A DNA stretch of 64,000 bases, taken from assembly GCA_963813345.1 (NCBI GenBank), contig CAWEYR010000024.1, positions 418,424 to 482,423 of the forward strand, written 5' to 3'. Positions 21,655 through 31,550 of this stretch are shown in pieces (the first letter of the stretch is position 1; the number at the start of each line of letters is the position of its first letter). A program made the position numbers and the translations under genes. The notes under the pieces were generated by a model. It saw only the letters and a program-made list of their open reading frames with translations, searched no databases and was not told where the DNA came from. This DNA comes from CAWDDA01 sp963813345 (GTDB taxonomy: Bacteria > Acidobacteriota > Blastocatellia > RBC074).

Positions 21655-22035
21655 TTATTTCTTCGATTCGGCCGTGCGGGTCAGGTAAAGCGCGATCATG
21701 CTGGTTACCCAGATAAAACCCGCGAGCAGCTTCCCGGCCCATACGGGTGCAAAAATTGCCGTTATCAATAGGGTCAGCGTGATGACAATTGCGAGTCGCA
21801 GTTTCTGACCGGGAGTCAACCCGCGCCGCTCGCGAAACGCAACAATGTAGACGCCAAGTACTCCGTGATTTACCAGCCAATCGTGCCATTTCTTGTTGCC
21901 GCGCGCGAAGCAGTACGCGGCAGCCAGCAGGAAAGGTGTCGTCGGCAGAAGCGGCAGAGGTATCCCGGCAACGCCAAGGCCTACAAATACAAAACCAGCT
22001 GCAAGGTAGACTCGTGCCTTGAGAGCCGACTGCAT
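21655..22035 (-). CDS. DUF454 (YbaN-like) small membrane protein
   Basis: The 126-residue protein has the DUF454 signature GLGVAGIPLPLLPTTPFLLA, AYCFARGNKKWHDWLVNH and YIVAFRERRGLTPGQKLRL, with three to four membrane helices. The family's function is unknown. It sits between the hydrolase gene (4 bases upstream) and the methyltransferase gene (3 bases downstream), so the three are one transcription unit. Confidence 0.9.
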   Translation of the reverse strand: MQSALKARVYLAAGFVFVGLGVAGIPLPLLPTTPFLLAAAYCFARGNKKWHDWLVNHGVLGVYIVAFRERRGLTPGQKLRLAIVITLTLLITAIFAPVWAGKLLAGFIWVTSMIALYLTRTAESKK

Positions 22036-22039
22036 TCAA

Positions 22040-22913
22040 CTACTTCGCCGACGCCGCGGCGCCCCGAGCGGCTGAAAGAAACGCAATCACTTTCTGGTTG
22101 AATGCCATCGGCGATTCCATCTGCGGAACGTGCCCGCATTTGTCGATGGTAAACAGCTCTGAGCCACGGATATCCTCCGAGAAGGCCTTCCCCATGGCAA
22201 GCGGCGTGAGCGCGTCTTCCGTGCCCCAGACGATCAGGGTCGGAGCCTTGATCGCTCCAAGCTTTCCATCGAGGATGTCTTCGCCCCTGAGAATAGATTC
22301 GATGAACATATTCACCGTGTAGCCATCGTTCTTGGTCATGCGGCTCGCGTATGACTGTGCAATGAACTGATCGGTGAGCATCTGTTTGTTGTAGATGAAT
22401 CGCGCTCATGAGAGTCTTCATACCTGCAAGAGTCGACGGATTCAACTGGAGCATTACTTCGCGCGAAAGTCCCTGCCCGCCTGTCCGCGCCGCAGAGAGT
22501 CCGGCAGCGTCTACCAGCACGAGCCGCTCCACTTTGTCGGGGTAGGCGAGAGCAAAAGCGGCGGCGGTCCAACCACCAAGCGAGTTGCCGACAAGTGATG
22601 CACGGGTTATTCCTGTTTTCGCATAAAACTCATTGAGGAAATCCACGAGCGTGCTAACACGATAGTTCATCATCGGCTTGGCTGACTTGCCAAATCCGAT
22701 CTGGTCCGGAACATACACCTTGAACTTCTGAGCGAGCGCCGGTACGGTCATCGCCCAGTTTGTAGAATCGCCACCCAGTCCGTGCAGCAGAATGACTGCC
22801 GGACCTGAACCAGCTTCGAGATAGTTTATGCGTTGCCCAAAGACTTCCACCTGTTTTTCAGCAACCGCCGGATTTTGCGCCAACGAAACAGCGGTCAGCA
22901 GTATGAGCATCAT
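22040..22913 (-). CDS. Exported alpha/beta hydrolase, one frameshift, start uncertain
   Basis: Motifs are LLHGLGGDSTNW (oxyanion), GNSLGGWTAAA (nucleophile Ser), VWGTEDALTP (acid) and CGHVPQMESP (His), as in MhpC/BphD-type hydrolases. The frame breaks near 22398, and the C-terminal half ends at 22040. The N-terminus (MMLILLTAVSLAQ) is hydrophobic like a truncated signal peptide. In-frame coding continues upstream without a stop to an ATT at 22988, which has AGGAG 7 bases before it and would give a fuller signal peptide with basic residues. The real start may be there. Confidence 0.82.
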
Positions 22914-23020
22914 TACTATGAACGGGCCGCGAAAGAGTCCGCGATTTGTTCGTGTTGCTGCTTCTGTACCTCTGAGATGGTGGTTAATGTTGTGTCTCCT
23001 GTTAGGAATTGGTTTCTGAG

Positions 23021-24569
23021 CTACTTCTCCCGCGAGAGTGTCGGGGCCTTTTGTTTTGGCCTGACAATGAGGCTTTGAATCAAAGCACGGGTGTCATCAA
23101 CCCCGCGAAAGCCGATACCGCCAATCTGAAACGTGTCGTCGTTGAATACTGCGAGCTTCTGGGGATCATCCGGTCTCGGCGTGCTCAAAACGCGTATGCG
23201 CACTGTAAACTCGGAACCCCTCGCCTCAAGAATGATGTGGTATGAATCGTTCGGAGTATCGAGCTTCTCGACGACCGGGCGGCTGTCTTTGAGCTCGCAG
23301 CGCCCTTCCCTGCAAATGAAGAAACTCATCCGCGCCCTGGTTCCTGCATCGGATCCAGTCGACAGCTTAAACAGGTAGTAATTCCTGTCATCCTTTGCTC
23401 GAGCGATCCACGCCACACCGCGACCATTCTCAAACCGCGCATCGAAGTTCAGGTCAAAATCAGCATAGTAATTGAAGGCGCGTTTTTCAGTCGGGTCTTT
23501 GAATAGTCCGATCACGTCGCCAGAGACGTGCAAACCTTTTCGATCGAGTTGCCAGGTCGATGGTACAACCCATCGGCTCGCACCGGTAATAAACTCCTCC
23601 GATGCTTCCACCGATTCAGGAGTACGGCCAAGCTCGATAGGAATCTCCGGGTTTCGTTTCGTCAGATCCAGCGTCAACTTTCGCTCGGCATCGTCGTATC
23701 CTTCAAGTGACAGTCGAACGTTGTGCTCCCCCGGCTCGAGATCAGAAACGACGAGTGTGCCATCAGGCTGGATCGCTCCACGATCGATTCTATCGACATT
23801 GACGCGCGCTCCGGCAGCGAGCTCGTATCGTCAATGTGATAGTTGCCCGCTTCATTTCCGCTGTCTCCGGTACCGAACGTCCGGGGATGACGCGGATGGT
23901 CTTTCTCCACGGATCGTATCCGGCTTTTTCGAGCGTGATCACGTGCTCTCCCTCAGGCAATCGTCCTATGGTGATCTTTCCCTCATCCTCATTTCGTGCA
24001 AGCTGCGCCTCCGGCATTGCCTTGCCATCCATCGACAGCCTGCTCCCTGACAACACTCCGCCGATTACAATTTCACCAAACCTCGGAGCAACCAGATCTG
24101 TCAGGGCTTTGATTTCGCCAGGACCGATGGTCACCTTCTCTTCTTTAAACAGATAATCCGGATGAACTAAAGCAAGAAGGTACGAACCTGGTTCGAGATT
24201 CGAAAGTGTTAGCGTGTTGTTCTGTCCTTTGAGTTGGAATTTTGTAGTCCGCCCAGTACTTTCGCCCTTGATCGGCTTGAAACTAACCTCAGCTCCTGGA
24301 ACTCCAATGACTACAATAACTCCTTTGCTTCGAACTACGGGCTTGGCCGCCAGCACGTTTTCAATGTCGTTGCTCGAGCGAGCGGTGACGCTCTGTTCCT
24401 CGCGAACGCCGGTACTTCGTTTTGGTCCTGATGCGGAAGGCTCGCCCTTGACTCCAGTCGATCGCTTCGGTTGTGCGCATACCGTGCCAGCGGCAATCAA
24501 GTCGATCGCGATTGCGACTGACAGAGCTGCGATCAGGGATTCGACCGTTGACTTGCAAAATCGCTTCAT
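23021..24569 (-). CDS. Exported PEGA-repeat protein with C-terminal jelly-roll-like domain
   Basis: From ATG 24569 the protein has a signal peptide (ESLIAALSVAIAIDLIAAGT), two short repeats (PKRSTGVKGEPSA, PKRSTGVREEQSV), and several PEGA-type beta domains (LPEGEHVITLEKAGYDPWRK, LEPGEHNVRLSLEGYDD). A C-terminal domain (FNYYADFDLNFDARFENGRG, IGGIGFRGVDDTRALIQSL) resembles concanavalin-like or DUF1080 folds. One frameshift lies near 23825. It follows the kinase-SUMF1 gene by 19 bases, so the two are an operon; PEGA proteins commonly accompany such kinases. Role is probably extracytoplasmic binding. Confidence 0.75.
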
Positions 24570-24588
24570 ACCACGAGGGTTGGAGATC

Positions 24589-26499
24589 CTACTTCGGGAT
24601 ATCACTGGCACACCGGAAACCGAGTCTTCCCTGCTGATCGATGTAGGATAGAAAGCCTTCACGATCGCTCGCATCTGGAGCCTGCGGCGTGTCATACCAC
24701 CGGTAAGTTGCCGTCGCCTTCTCCGGCGGTTCCTTGAAGTTGCCTCCACGAAAGACTCGATACCGATTGTCGACCTCACCGCCATATCGTTTGAAGGCAT
24801 CTTCAACCCACTCACTTACGTTGCCGCCCAGATCGAAGACGCCGTTTACACTCACGTCGCCCGGATAGCTTCCAATGACCGCCAGCTTCGAGCCGCCCTT
24901 CCGGTAGATGTTGGCGATCCCCTCGCGGTACTGATCTCCCCATGGATAGAGCCGCTGTCTGGAGCCGCCGCGGGCAGCGTACTCCCATTCAGCTTCGGTC
25001 GGTAGACGCTTCTTTTTCCAGAGTGCAAAGTCGCGAGCATCACTCCAGTTCACGTTGGTCACGGGCAAGTCTGCTTCCCCCGAATCAAACGACGCATTGT
25101 TCGTCCAATGGCGAGGGCGCGCGCGACCCGTCGCGTCAACGAACTCCTTGTACTGCCGATTGGTGACTTCATACTTGTCGAGAAAGAAGGAAGGAACCGT
25201 TACTTGGTGCGCCGGGCGCTCATCTTCCTCATCGTCATTACGGCCCATCAGGAATCGTCCACCTTCGACGTAGACCATTCCTTCGGGGATCGCTGGAGAC
25301 TTCTGCTGCATTGAAACGAAGTAAAACAGAGAAACCACTCCTATCAGTACGAGCAGCGCCAGGCCTGCAATCAGTGGGTGCCAGTGATTTCGTGTTGGTT
25401 CTGTGGAGGACCCGGTACTACTACAGATGCCTGGTGGTTGTACTACCGTGACGCGCGGTTCCGCATCGGTACCAGACAGCGTAGGAAGCTTCGACTCAAC
25501 GAAGTACCGCTCAGCCGACCCCTTTGCCAAATCCAACTCGCGAGCAAACTCCGCCGCAGAGGCAAACCTTTCTTTTGGATCTTTCGCCAATGCTCGTGCC
25601 ACAACTTCATCGATTGATGGCGGAATCTCAGGACGAATCTCACGCACGCGCGGTGGTGCCTGCTTGATTTGCTTGAGGACAACCTCCATCGGCGTCTCAC
25701 CCGTGAATGGCAGCTCACCGCTCAACATCTCGAAGAGAACGACGCCGAGACTGTAAATGTCAGACTGAGGCTCGAGTTTGCGGGCACGGCACTGCTCTGG
25801 GGACATGTATTGCGGAGTGCCGATCAACATGCCAGCCTCAGTAAGTGTCCCTTCAAAACTGCCGGAATCGGGCTCGAGAGGCTGTGAGTCCGGAGGCAGG
25901 CTCCGTTCTCTGAGCTTCGCAATGCCGAAGTCAAGTACCTTAACTCGATCTCCACCGGTGATGCGTTGGAGAACGATGTTGTCCGGCTTGAGATCGCGAT
26001 GGATGACCCCCGAGTCGTGTGCAGCCTGGACTGCCGCGCATACCTGATTGAAGATTACTGCAGCCCTGTCAATCTCCAGTGGACCACTTGATTTAATGAT
26101 ATCCCTCAGTGTCGGACCGGTCACAAGCTCCATCACAAGATAGACTACGTTGTCATTCACGACACCAAAGTCCGTAACCTGAATGGCATTCGGATGCTGA
26201 ATTCGGCCCGCCGCGCGCGCTTCGCGCCGGAATCTCTCGATCGCTGACTGATTCGAGACCAGCTCTGAATGAAGGATTTTTACCGCACACGGAGCATCCA
26301 GTCGAATGTGCGTTGCCCGGTAGACAACACCCATCCCACCCCGTCCAAGTACACTATCTATCCGGTACCGCCCATCAAGCGTCTGGCCAAGGATGGTGTT
26401 GATGATTACAAGACGCGATCCGCAGTTAGGGCAGAATTGAATTGCGCGGTCGAAAGTGGTGTTACAACTTTCGCATTTCTTGGTTTCAAGAGTATCCAT
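24589..26499 (-). CDS. Ser/Thr protein kinase with zinc ribbon, TM segment and SUMF1 domain (intact)
   Basis: The 636-residue protein is complete. It has a zinc ribbon (Cys9, 12, 23, 26), a Hanks-type kinase about residues 43-310 with GRGGMGVVY, Lys74, Asp169 in HRDLKPDN and DFGIAKL, one membrane helix about 375-397 (HPLIAGLALLVLIGVVSLFY), and a SUMF1 domain about 405-636 (MVYVEGGRFLMG, LPTEAEWEYAARG, DLGGNVSEWVED, LGFRCA). The kinase faces the cytoplasm and the SUMF1 part the periplasm. Catalytic cysteines of true formylglycine enzymes are not obvious. The PEGA gene downstream is likely co-transcribed. It serves as template for the broken paralogue at 665-3046. Confidence 0.95.
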   Translation of the reverse strand: MDTLETKKCESCNTTFDRAIQFCPNCGSRLVIINTILGQTLDGRYRIDSVLGRGGMGVVYRATHIRLDAPCAVKILHSELVSNQSAIERFRREARAAGRIQHPNAIQVTDFGVVNDNVVYLVMELVTGPTLRDIIKSSGPLEIDRAAVIFNQVCAAVQAAHDSGVIHRDLKPDNIVLQRITGGDRVKVLDFGIAKLRERSLPPDSQPLEPDSGSFEGTLTEAGMLIGTPQYMSPEQCRARKLEPQSDIYSLGVVLFEMLSGELPFTGETPMEVVLKQIKQAPPRVREIRPEIPPSIDEVVARALAKDPKERFASAAEFARELDLAKGSAERYFVESKLPTLSGTDAEPRVTVVQPPGICSSTGSSTEPTRNHWHPLIAGLALLVLIGVVSLFYFVSMQQKSPAIPEGMVYVEGGRFLMGRNDDEEDERPAHQVTVPSFFLDKYEVTNRQYKEFVDATGRARPRHWTNNASFDSGEADLPVTNVNWSDARDFALWKKKRLPTEAEWEYAARGGSRQRLYPWGDQYREGIANIYRKGGSKLAVIGSYPGDVSVNGVFDLGGNVSEWVEDAFKRYGGEVDNRYRVFRGGNFKEPPEKATATYRWYDTPQAPDASDREGFLSYIDQQGRLGFRCASDIPK

Positions 26500-26575
26500 G
26501 CCGAAGCATTGCGAGTATAACGCAGGCCTCCGGAATCTGGGAGCAGGTGCTGATGTGTACTGATTTGCTTATGTG

Positions 26576-26645
26576 GTTTGAGTTCAAGCTTTAGCTTGGG
26601 TTGCATTCGATCGTCACAAGAGCAAGATAAAGCTTGAACTCAAAC
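26576..26645. repeat. Palindromic repeat family A, copy 2
   Basis: Arms 26576-26598 and 26623-26645 are reverse complements except for one base. The loop 26599-26622 begins GGTTGCATTCGATCGT, identical to the loop at 41687. Short TCAGCAC heptamers follow on the right (26648-26664). Confidence 0.9.
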
Positions 26646-26680
26646 TAGCACTCAGCACTCAGCATATCGTCAGCACTGCC

Positions 26681-26733
26681 AGATTCCGCTGAAGGCGGTA
26701 CTACATGCCGCCGTGAATGCCGCCTTCAGCCTA
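26681..26733. repeat. Palindromic repeat family D, copy 1
   Basis: The element reads ATTCCGCTGAAGGCGGTACT...GCCGCCTTCAGCC, a hairpin built on GAAGGCGG/CCGCCTTC. Related sequences occur at 50977-51003 and 62959-62985. It follows the family A copy 2 directly, so two unrelated palindromes occupy one 250-base gap. Confidence 0.7.
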
Positions 26734-26745
26734 TCTCGCAACTAC

Positions 26746-27916
26746 CTAGGCTTCTCCTGCCTGAAGTTGCCACACTCCGACCTGAATCTCCTGCCTCGCA
26801 TCGCCCGGCGGAGTGCCTGACGGAACGATCTCAATCGATGGATTTCCCTCGCGCAGTCTCTTGCGGACTTGATCACTCGTGAGTGCCAGCGTCGATTTAT
26901 CCCAACTGAGCCTGATGTGAGGAACGTGGTCTGAAATTGGAGGAATCTCGACTGATGCCTTCACTTGCTTCAATCCTGAGACGCTGGCAACAATCAAATC
27001 GGTGCGGCGGGCCCACTCTTCAGCTTCGGCCTTCGCATCCCGTTTCAGATAGAGCTCGAGCGCTACCACCATTCCTACAATCTCTTCCTTATTCACCTTC
27101 ATACCGCGTCCAATCGAATCACTGTTTGGCGAACAATTCAGACGAGCTGCTTCGATCAGGTCCCGTCGCCCCATGAGCAAGCCGGCGCTCTGTGGGCCTC
27201 GAATTCCCTTTCCGCCAGAAAAGGTTACAAGGTCGAAACCCATCTTTGTCAGATTCCAAAGCTGTTCAGTAGGTGGAACATTCGCCGCTGCGTCTATGAA
27301 CGTCGGTACTTGATGCTTTTTGCCAAGTGCTACAAAGTCCTTTGCCGTCACCTTGCCTTTGGGCTCTGCGGCGTGGAAAAAGAGCATCATCGCCGTACGT
27401 TCGTTGACAGCGCGCTCGAGCTCGTCAGCAGTCTCCACTTCGATGAATCTGATACCGCAATTGCGGACAGCATGGTCATAGCCGTATCGGTGAGACTTTT
27501 GTATTATGACTTCGTTCTTCATTCCGGTGATGTCCGGGATTCGGCGAATGAAGTCGGGATTCTTTCCAGTAATGCAGGCGGCTGTGCCAACTGTTAGAGC
27601 TGCGGCTGCTCCCGAAGTCACCATTGCCGCATCACAACGAAGCAAGCTCTGAAATCCGGCGGCCTGCAGCTTCGTGCAGTTCGTTCAGATTCACGAAATG
27701 GCGCGCCGCCTGGTTCATGGCTTCAAGCACTTCAGGCGACATGAGCGATGCAGTTAACACGGTATAGGTCCCGGCAGCGTTGATGAACGTGCGCACGTTC
27801 AGTTCTTTTAGAACATCACGCGGCCCTGCCGCAGTCAGCGCGGGCAGCGCCTGAGCGGAAGCGGAAATCAATGGCAGGCTTGAAACGCCCTGCAGGAAGC
27901 TGCGCCGATCAGTCAT
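26746..27916 (-). CDS. Tat-exported SelA-like PLP-dependent enzyme, one frameshift
   Basis: The N-terminus carries a twin-arginine signal (TDRRSFLQGVSSLPLISASA). The rest is a fold-type I PLP enzyme related to selenocysteine synthase SelA and D-glucosaminate-6-phosphate ammonia lyase: VTSGAAAALTV, FIDAAANVPP with the cofactor Asp, and the PLP lysine in TFSGGKGIRGPQSAGLLMG. The frame breaks near 27640; RFQSLLRCDAAMV bridges the two parts. It is divergent from the exported RidA gene, 60 bases away. Relatives catalyse alpha,beta-elimination or amino-sugar deamination, so an exported lyase releasing an enamine is plausible. Substrate is not known. Confidence 0.85.
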
Positions 27917-27976
27917 GAGACACCTCGCTTGTTCGTCAACCTAAACAGTCGGAAAGGATGCAAAGGAACACTCGTT

Positions 27977-28432
27977 ATGAACTCACAGAGACGAAAAGTT
28001 TTCAAGGCTGCGGTGGCTGGAGCGGTCGCCGCAACTCCGATCATGGCGACGGGACAGACCCCTCAAACCGCCAGGAAAAAGGTCCACTATCGTGGTACGA
28101 AGCCAACAACGACGCCGCTCTTCTCCGGTGGCGTCTCGTTCGGCAATCTGCTTTTCATTGCCGGGAAAGGTGCGCATTTCAAAGGTGACATCAAGGCACA
28201 CACAAAGCACGTCCTCGATGAAGTCGAAAAGGAGCTCGTCAATGCTGGTTCCTCGATGGATAAGGTGCTGAAATGCAATGTCTATTTGAACGACCTTAAA
28301 GACTATCAGGCAATGAACGAAGTGTTCAGGGGGCGATTTGGTGACGAGCCACCGGTGAGGACAACAATCGCCGCTGCCGGGGGCATCCCCGGAGATTCAC
28401 TAGTCGAGATTGACGTGATAGCTTACATCTGA
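27977..28432 (+). CDS. Tat-exported RidA/YjgF family protein
   Basis: From ATG 27977 the 151-residue protein has a twin-arginine leader (NSQRRKVFKAAVAGAVAATP) followed by a RidA domain (LFSGGVSFGNLLFIAGKGAH, VLKCNVYLNDLKDYQAMNEV, PPVRTTIAAAGGIPGDSLVE, IDVIAYI). RidA proteins hydrolyse reactive enamine/imine products of PLP enzymes; the catalytic Arg in PVRTT is present. RidA is normally cytoplasmic, so the leader is unusual. Its stop overlaps the next start by one base (TGATG), indicating coupled translation with the DUF362 gene. Confidence 0.93.
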   Translation: MNSQRRKVFKAAVAGAVAATPIMATGQTPQTARKKVHYRGTKPTTTPLFSGGVSFGNLLFIAGKGAHFKGDIKAHTKHVLDEVEKELVNAGSSMDKVLKCNVYLNDLKDYQAMNEVFRGRFGDEPPVRTTIAAAGGIPGDSLVEIDVIAYI

Positions 28433-29546
28433 TGGATCGCCGAACCTTCATGCAGATTGTCGGCACGGCTCCGATCGTCTCTGGTCGAGGCGTCGATGAG
28501 GTGCCAAAGTACCGGATTGTGAGTCGGTTCAAGCCGGTTTCTGTCCCGGGATGCCAGGTCCGTATCCCGGACGAGTCGTTTCAATCAAATCATCGCGCGA
28601 TCCCGAAGGCGCGGAAATAGTGCGCGAGATGCTGCTCCGAGGGATGCTCGCGCTTACCGGCGAAACGACGGCAGACGCTGCGTGGCGCCGATTCTTCTCG
28701 CCTTCTGATGTTGTAGGGATCAAGGTGAACTGCGGTGGACGTCCGTGGGTTGTCTCGTCTCCTGCAATCGTCTCCGAAGTCGTGAAGAATCTGATGGCGG
28801 TCGGCCTCAAAGAATCGCAGATCATAATCTACGAACGGTTTCAGGATCAGCTCAACCAGGTGAATTATGTTCCGCACCTTCCTAAAGGCGTGGGAATTGT
28901 CGCTGCTGAAAGTTCTCGAGGAGACCGCCGGTCCTATGATCCCAACACCTACGTTGAAGCGGATTTCTTTGGTGAAGAGGACACGCGTTCGAACATGATG
29001 CGACTGGTGACGGAACGCGTGACCAAGATCATCAATATCCCAAACATGAAGGATCACGGCGCTACGGGCGTCACCGGCTGCCTGAAGAATATCTCTTACG
29101 GGAGTTTCTCAAACGTCGCGAGGACGCATCGGAAAGGCAAGTCGTTCACCTATTCTTTTGTCGGCACGCTCGCAGCTGTCGAACCTTTGAGGTCGCGCAC
29201 GGTGCTTCAGATAATGGATGGGTTGCGAGCCGTCTGGCACGGAGGTCCTTTCGCCTCCACCAAACGATACGTCTTTTCTCCAAGACAGATCATGATAGGG
29301 ACGGATCCGGTTGCGATAGATCGGCTGCTGCTGGACATTATCGATGACAAGAGAAAGGCAGAAGGAGCAATCTCGATCTGGGACCGATCACCAAAGTACC
29401 TCAAGATTGATAATGTCAGGGCAAGGGATCTGCATCCCGATGTCAACATCATCATCCGCGAGCCCGGACACATCGAGTATGCATCAAAACTTGGACTCGG
29501 CGTATACGATCTGAACGCGATCAATGTTACGAACATTGAAGTATGA
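28432..29546 (+). CDS. Tat-exported DUF362 domain protein, one frameshift
   Basis: The start MDRRTFMQIVG is a short twin-arginine leader. The DUF362 domain follows: SPSDVVGIKVNCGGRPWVVS, IIYERFQDQLNQ, IINIPNMKDHGATGVTGCLK, FSPRQIMIGTDPVAIDRLLL. DUF362 proteins often accompany iron-sulfur clusters, but no ferredoxin motif is fused here; Cys residues in VNCGGR and TGCLKN could bind something. The frame breaks near 28560. It overlaps RidA by 1 base and the next gene by 4 bases, so the three are a tight operon. Biochemical role is unknown. Confidence 0.85.
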
Positions 29547-30461
29547 GTTTCATCTTCGCGCTCGCCATTCTTCCGCTCATCTTCTGGCAGCAGGGTATTG
29601 AAACGGCACCTGCACTCAAAAGTGCCGGTATTGAAAAGATTGCTGTGACACCTGCAGCGGCTGCGGCGTGGCGGAACGCGGGCTTCGAAATCGTGACTAT
29701 CACTTCCGCACAGCTCGCTAAGCGGACACGACTCGAATCTCCAGGTATAGTTGCGCGCGCTGACCAGGCTTCACCAACACGCACCCCCTGGATTGTCGCC
29801 AATGGGTGGCGCTTTACTCGTCAACCTGCGGGCTCGTTTGTTCATACGCGCTCTCGCTCGGAGCCGTGGGCCGCTCGCCGCCGCGGAGAGTTTTGCATAT
29901 CAGGCTGACGTTATACTCAGCATAGACCCTGCGGACCTCGCTGATGTGGGCAGCCTGCTAAAGTTCCTCAAGCAAATCCCCGACGTTGAGATGACACCAG
30001 TGGCGGACATTGGCGTGGTGGACGACGGATCGCAGCTGACGGGTGAAGCGCTCAACCTTTTCTCCCGGCGCAACCTTCTCTTTCGAATCCTCAAATCGCC
30101 ATCGTCCGAGTACCGGGTCAATGTCAGACCTGGCCCCGAAATGGCCGATCCCAGTGAGTTCGCGTTGAAGATTCGGCGACAACTCACCGACGAGGAGCGA
30201 TCGATCAGAGTCTATGGAAATGATGTTGTGATCTGCAGGTTGCTGAAGAGCTCGACCGGCGCCAGGCTCCACATCCTCAACTACAGTGGCCGTGAGATGG
30301 AGGGTATTCGACTGCGTGTGAAGGGTGCGTATACAACTGCCAACGCTACCTCGTTCGGCCCAGGCCAGCTCAACCTTGAAGATGTATTGATCGAATCCAA
30401 CGCGATCGAATTCACATTCCCCCGAATGGGCCTCTATTCGATCGTGGACCTGAAGAAATAA
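29543..30461 (+). CDS. Exported hypothetical protein, one frameshift
   Basis: The ATGA overlap with DUF362 fixes the start at 29543. A signal peptide-like N-terminus (MSFIFALAILPLIFW) is followed by an alpha/beta region (GIEKIAVTPAAAAAWRNAGF) and, after a frameshift near 29840, a C-terminal beta domain (VYGNDVVICRLLKSSTGARL, NYSGREMEGIRLRVKGAY) like those ending bacterial glycoside-hydrolase-type proteins. I do not recognise the family. Context ties it to the exported RidA and DUF362 proteins. Confidence 0.7.
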
Positions 30462-30470
30462 TGCGCCACC

Positions 30471-30593
30471 CTGGGAGCGCCGGTCTCCAGACCGGCCACG
30501 AGCCGCGAAGCGTGCGAGTCTTCAGCACAAGGCCTTGTCTCACGACTCGCACGCTTCGCGGCTCGTGGCCGGTCTGGAGACCGGCGCTCCCAG
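30471..30593. repeat. Palindromic repeat family C: perfect 50-bp inverted repeat
   Basis: Left arm 30471-30520 and right arm 30544-30593 are exact reverse complements over 50 bases. The 23-base loop begins TTCAGCACAAGG. The ends are CTGGGAGCGCC. It lies at a convergent junction between the exported unknown and ApbE genes. Confidence 0.97.
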
Positions 30594-30608
30594 GCTGCGA
30601 TCTTCTCT

Positions 30609-31550
30609 TTAAGGACGCGTAACAAAAAATGCTTCCGCTCCTCCGTGCTTTTTGAGGAACGCGCGCGAAGCCTCGGGGCCGATCACATACAACAGGTTAT
30701 CGAGCGCATCCGCTTCGGTTCCTGAACTGGCGAGGACTATGACTTTCTCGATACCCGCAACCGGCCACCCTGTCCGTGGATCGAGAACGTGCCCGTACCT
30801 GATGCCATTGCTTTCGAATGATTTGGAATAGGCGCCGGAAACAGAAAGAGCCCGATCACGGAGATTCACGGGCCCGTAACCTTCAATCTTCACTTCCCAG
30901 CTGCTTTTGCCCGGTGGTGCCCCGATTCCAAAGATCGTGCTTCCACCGGCATTGACCAGGGCACGGGCGACTCCGTGCGACTTGAGAAGCGCAATCGCCC
31001 GATCAACGGCATAACCCTTCCCTATCCCCCCAAGGTCGAGCTCGATTCCAGGTCGCGCAAAGCGAATCGTGCGATCAACCTTGTTCAGAATCACGTGTTT
31101 GTATCCCGTCTGAGCGACCGCATCCTGAAGCGTGTCTTGTGACGGAACACGAGGAACGCCATCGAAAAAACCCCAGACCTTCATCAGACGGCCGACCGTA
31201 ATGTCGAATGCGCCATCGGAAATGCGACTATACTCGAGGCAGCGATCGATGAAATCGAAAAGCTCGCGGTCAACCACTACCTCACGAAACGCGGCTTCCC
31301 GATTGATCCTCGAGAGCTCGCTGTTCTTCTTATAGTGGCTCATGAATGCGTCTATTCGATCGACCTCATCGAGCGCCTGTCTGAGCAGTTCCGCGGTCTC
31401 TTTGGGCTGATTCGTATATGCAACGACGACGTATGTGCAAGCCATCGATACACGGGCGTCCTCGATCCGGACCAGCTTGTCTTCACGGGCTGACAGAATC
31501 GATAATCCGATGAACATGAAACTAATAAGGCTGGCGGCAAGCGTCTTCAT
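30609..31550 (-). CDS. apbE: FAD:protein FMN transferase
   Basis: ApbE attaches FMN covalently to Thr/Ser of redox proteins in the periplasm. The 313-residue protein has a signal peptide (LAASLISFMFIGLSILSA), the N-terminal MACTYVVVAY, the flavin-binding SDGAFDITVGRLMKVWGF, ELDLGGIGKGYAVDRA, NAGGSTIFGIG, and the metal-binding VLDPRTGWPV ... SGTEADALDNLLYVIG. The frame is intact. Its 5' end overlaps the divergent SMP-30 gene by about 40 bases. No flavoprotein substrate (for example Nqr/Rnf subunits) is encoded nearby. Confidence 0.93.
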   Translation of the reverse strand: MKTLAASLISFMFIGLSILSAREDKLVRIEDARVSMACTYVVVAYTNQPKETAELLRQALDEVDRIDAFMSHYKKNSELSRINREAAFREVVVDRELFDFIDRCLEYSRISDGAFDITVGRLMKVWGFFDGVPRVPSQDTLQDAVAQTGYKHVILNKVDRTIRFARPGIELDLGGIGKGYAVDRAIALLKSHGVARALVNAGGSTIFGIGAPPGKSSWEVKIEGYGPVNLRDRALSVSGAYSKSFESNGIRYGHVLDPRTGWPVAGIEKVIVLASSGTEADALDNLLYVIGPEASRAFLKKHGGAEAFFVTRP

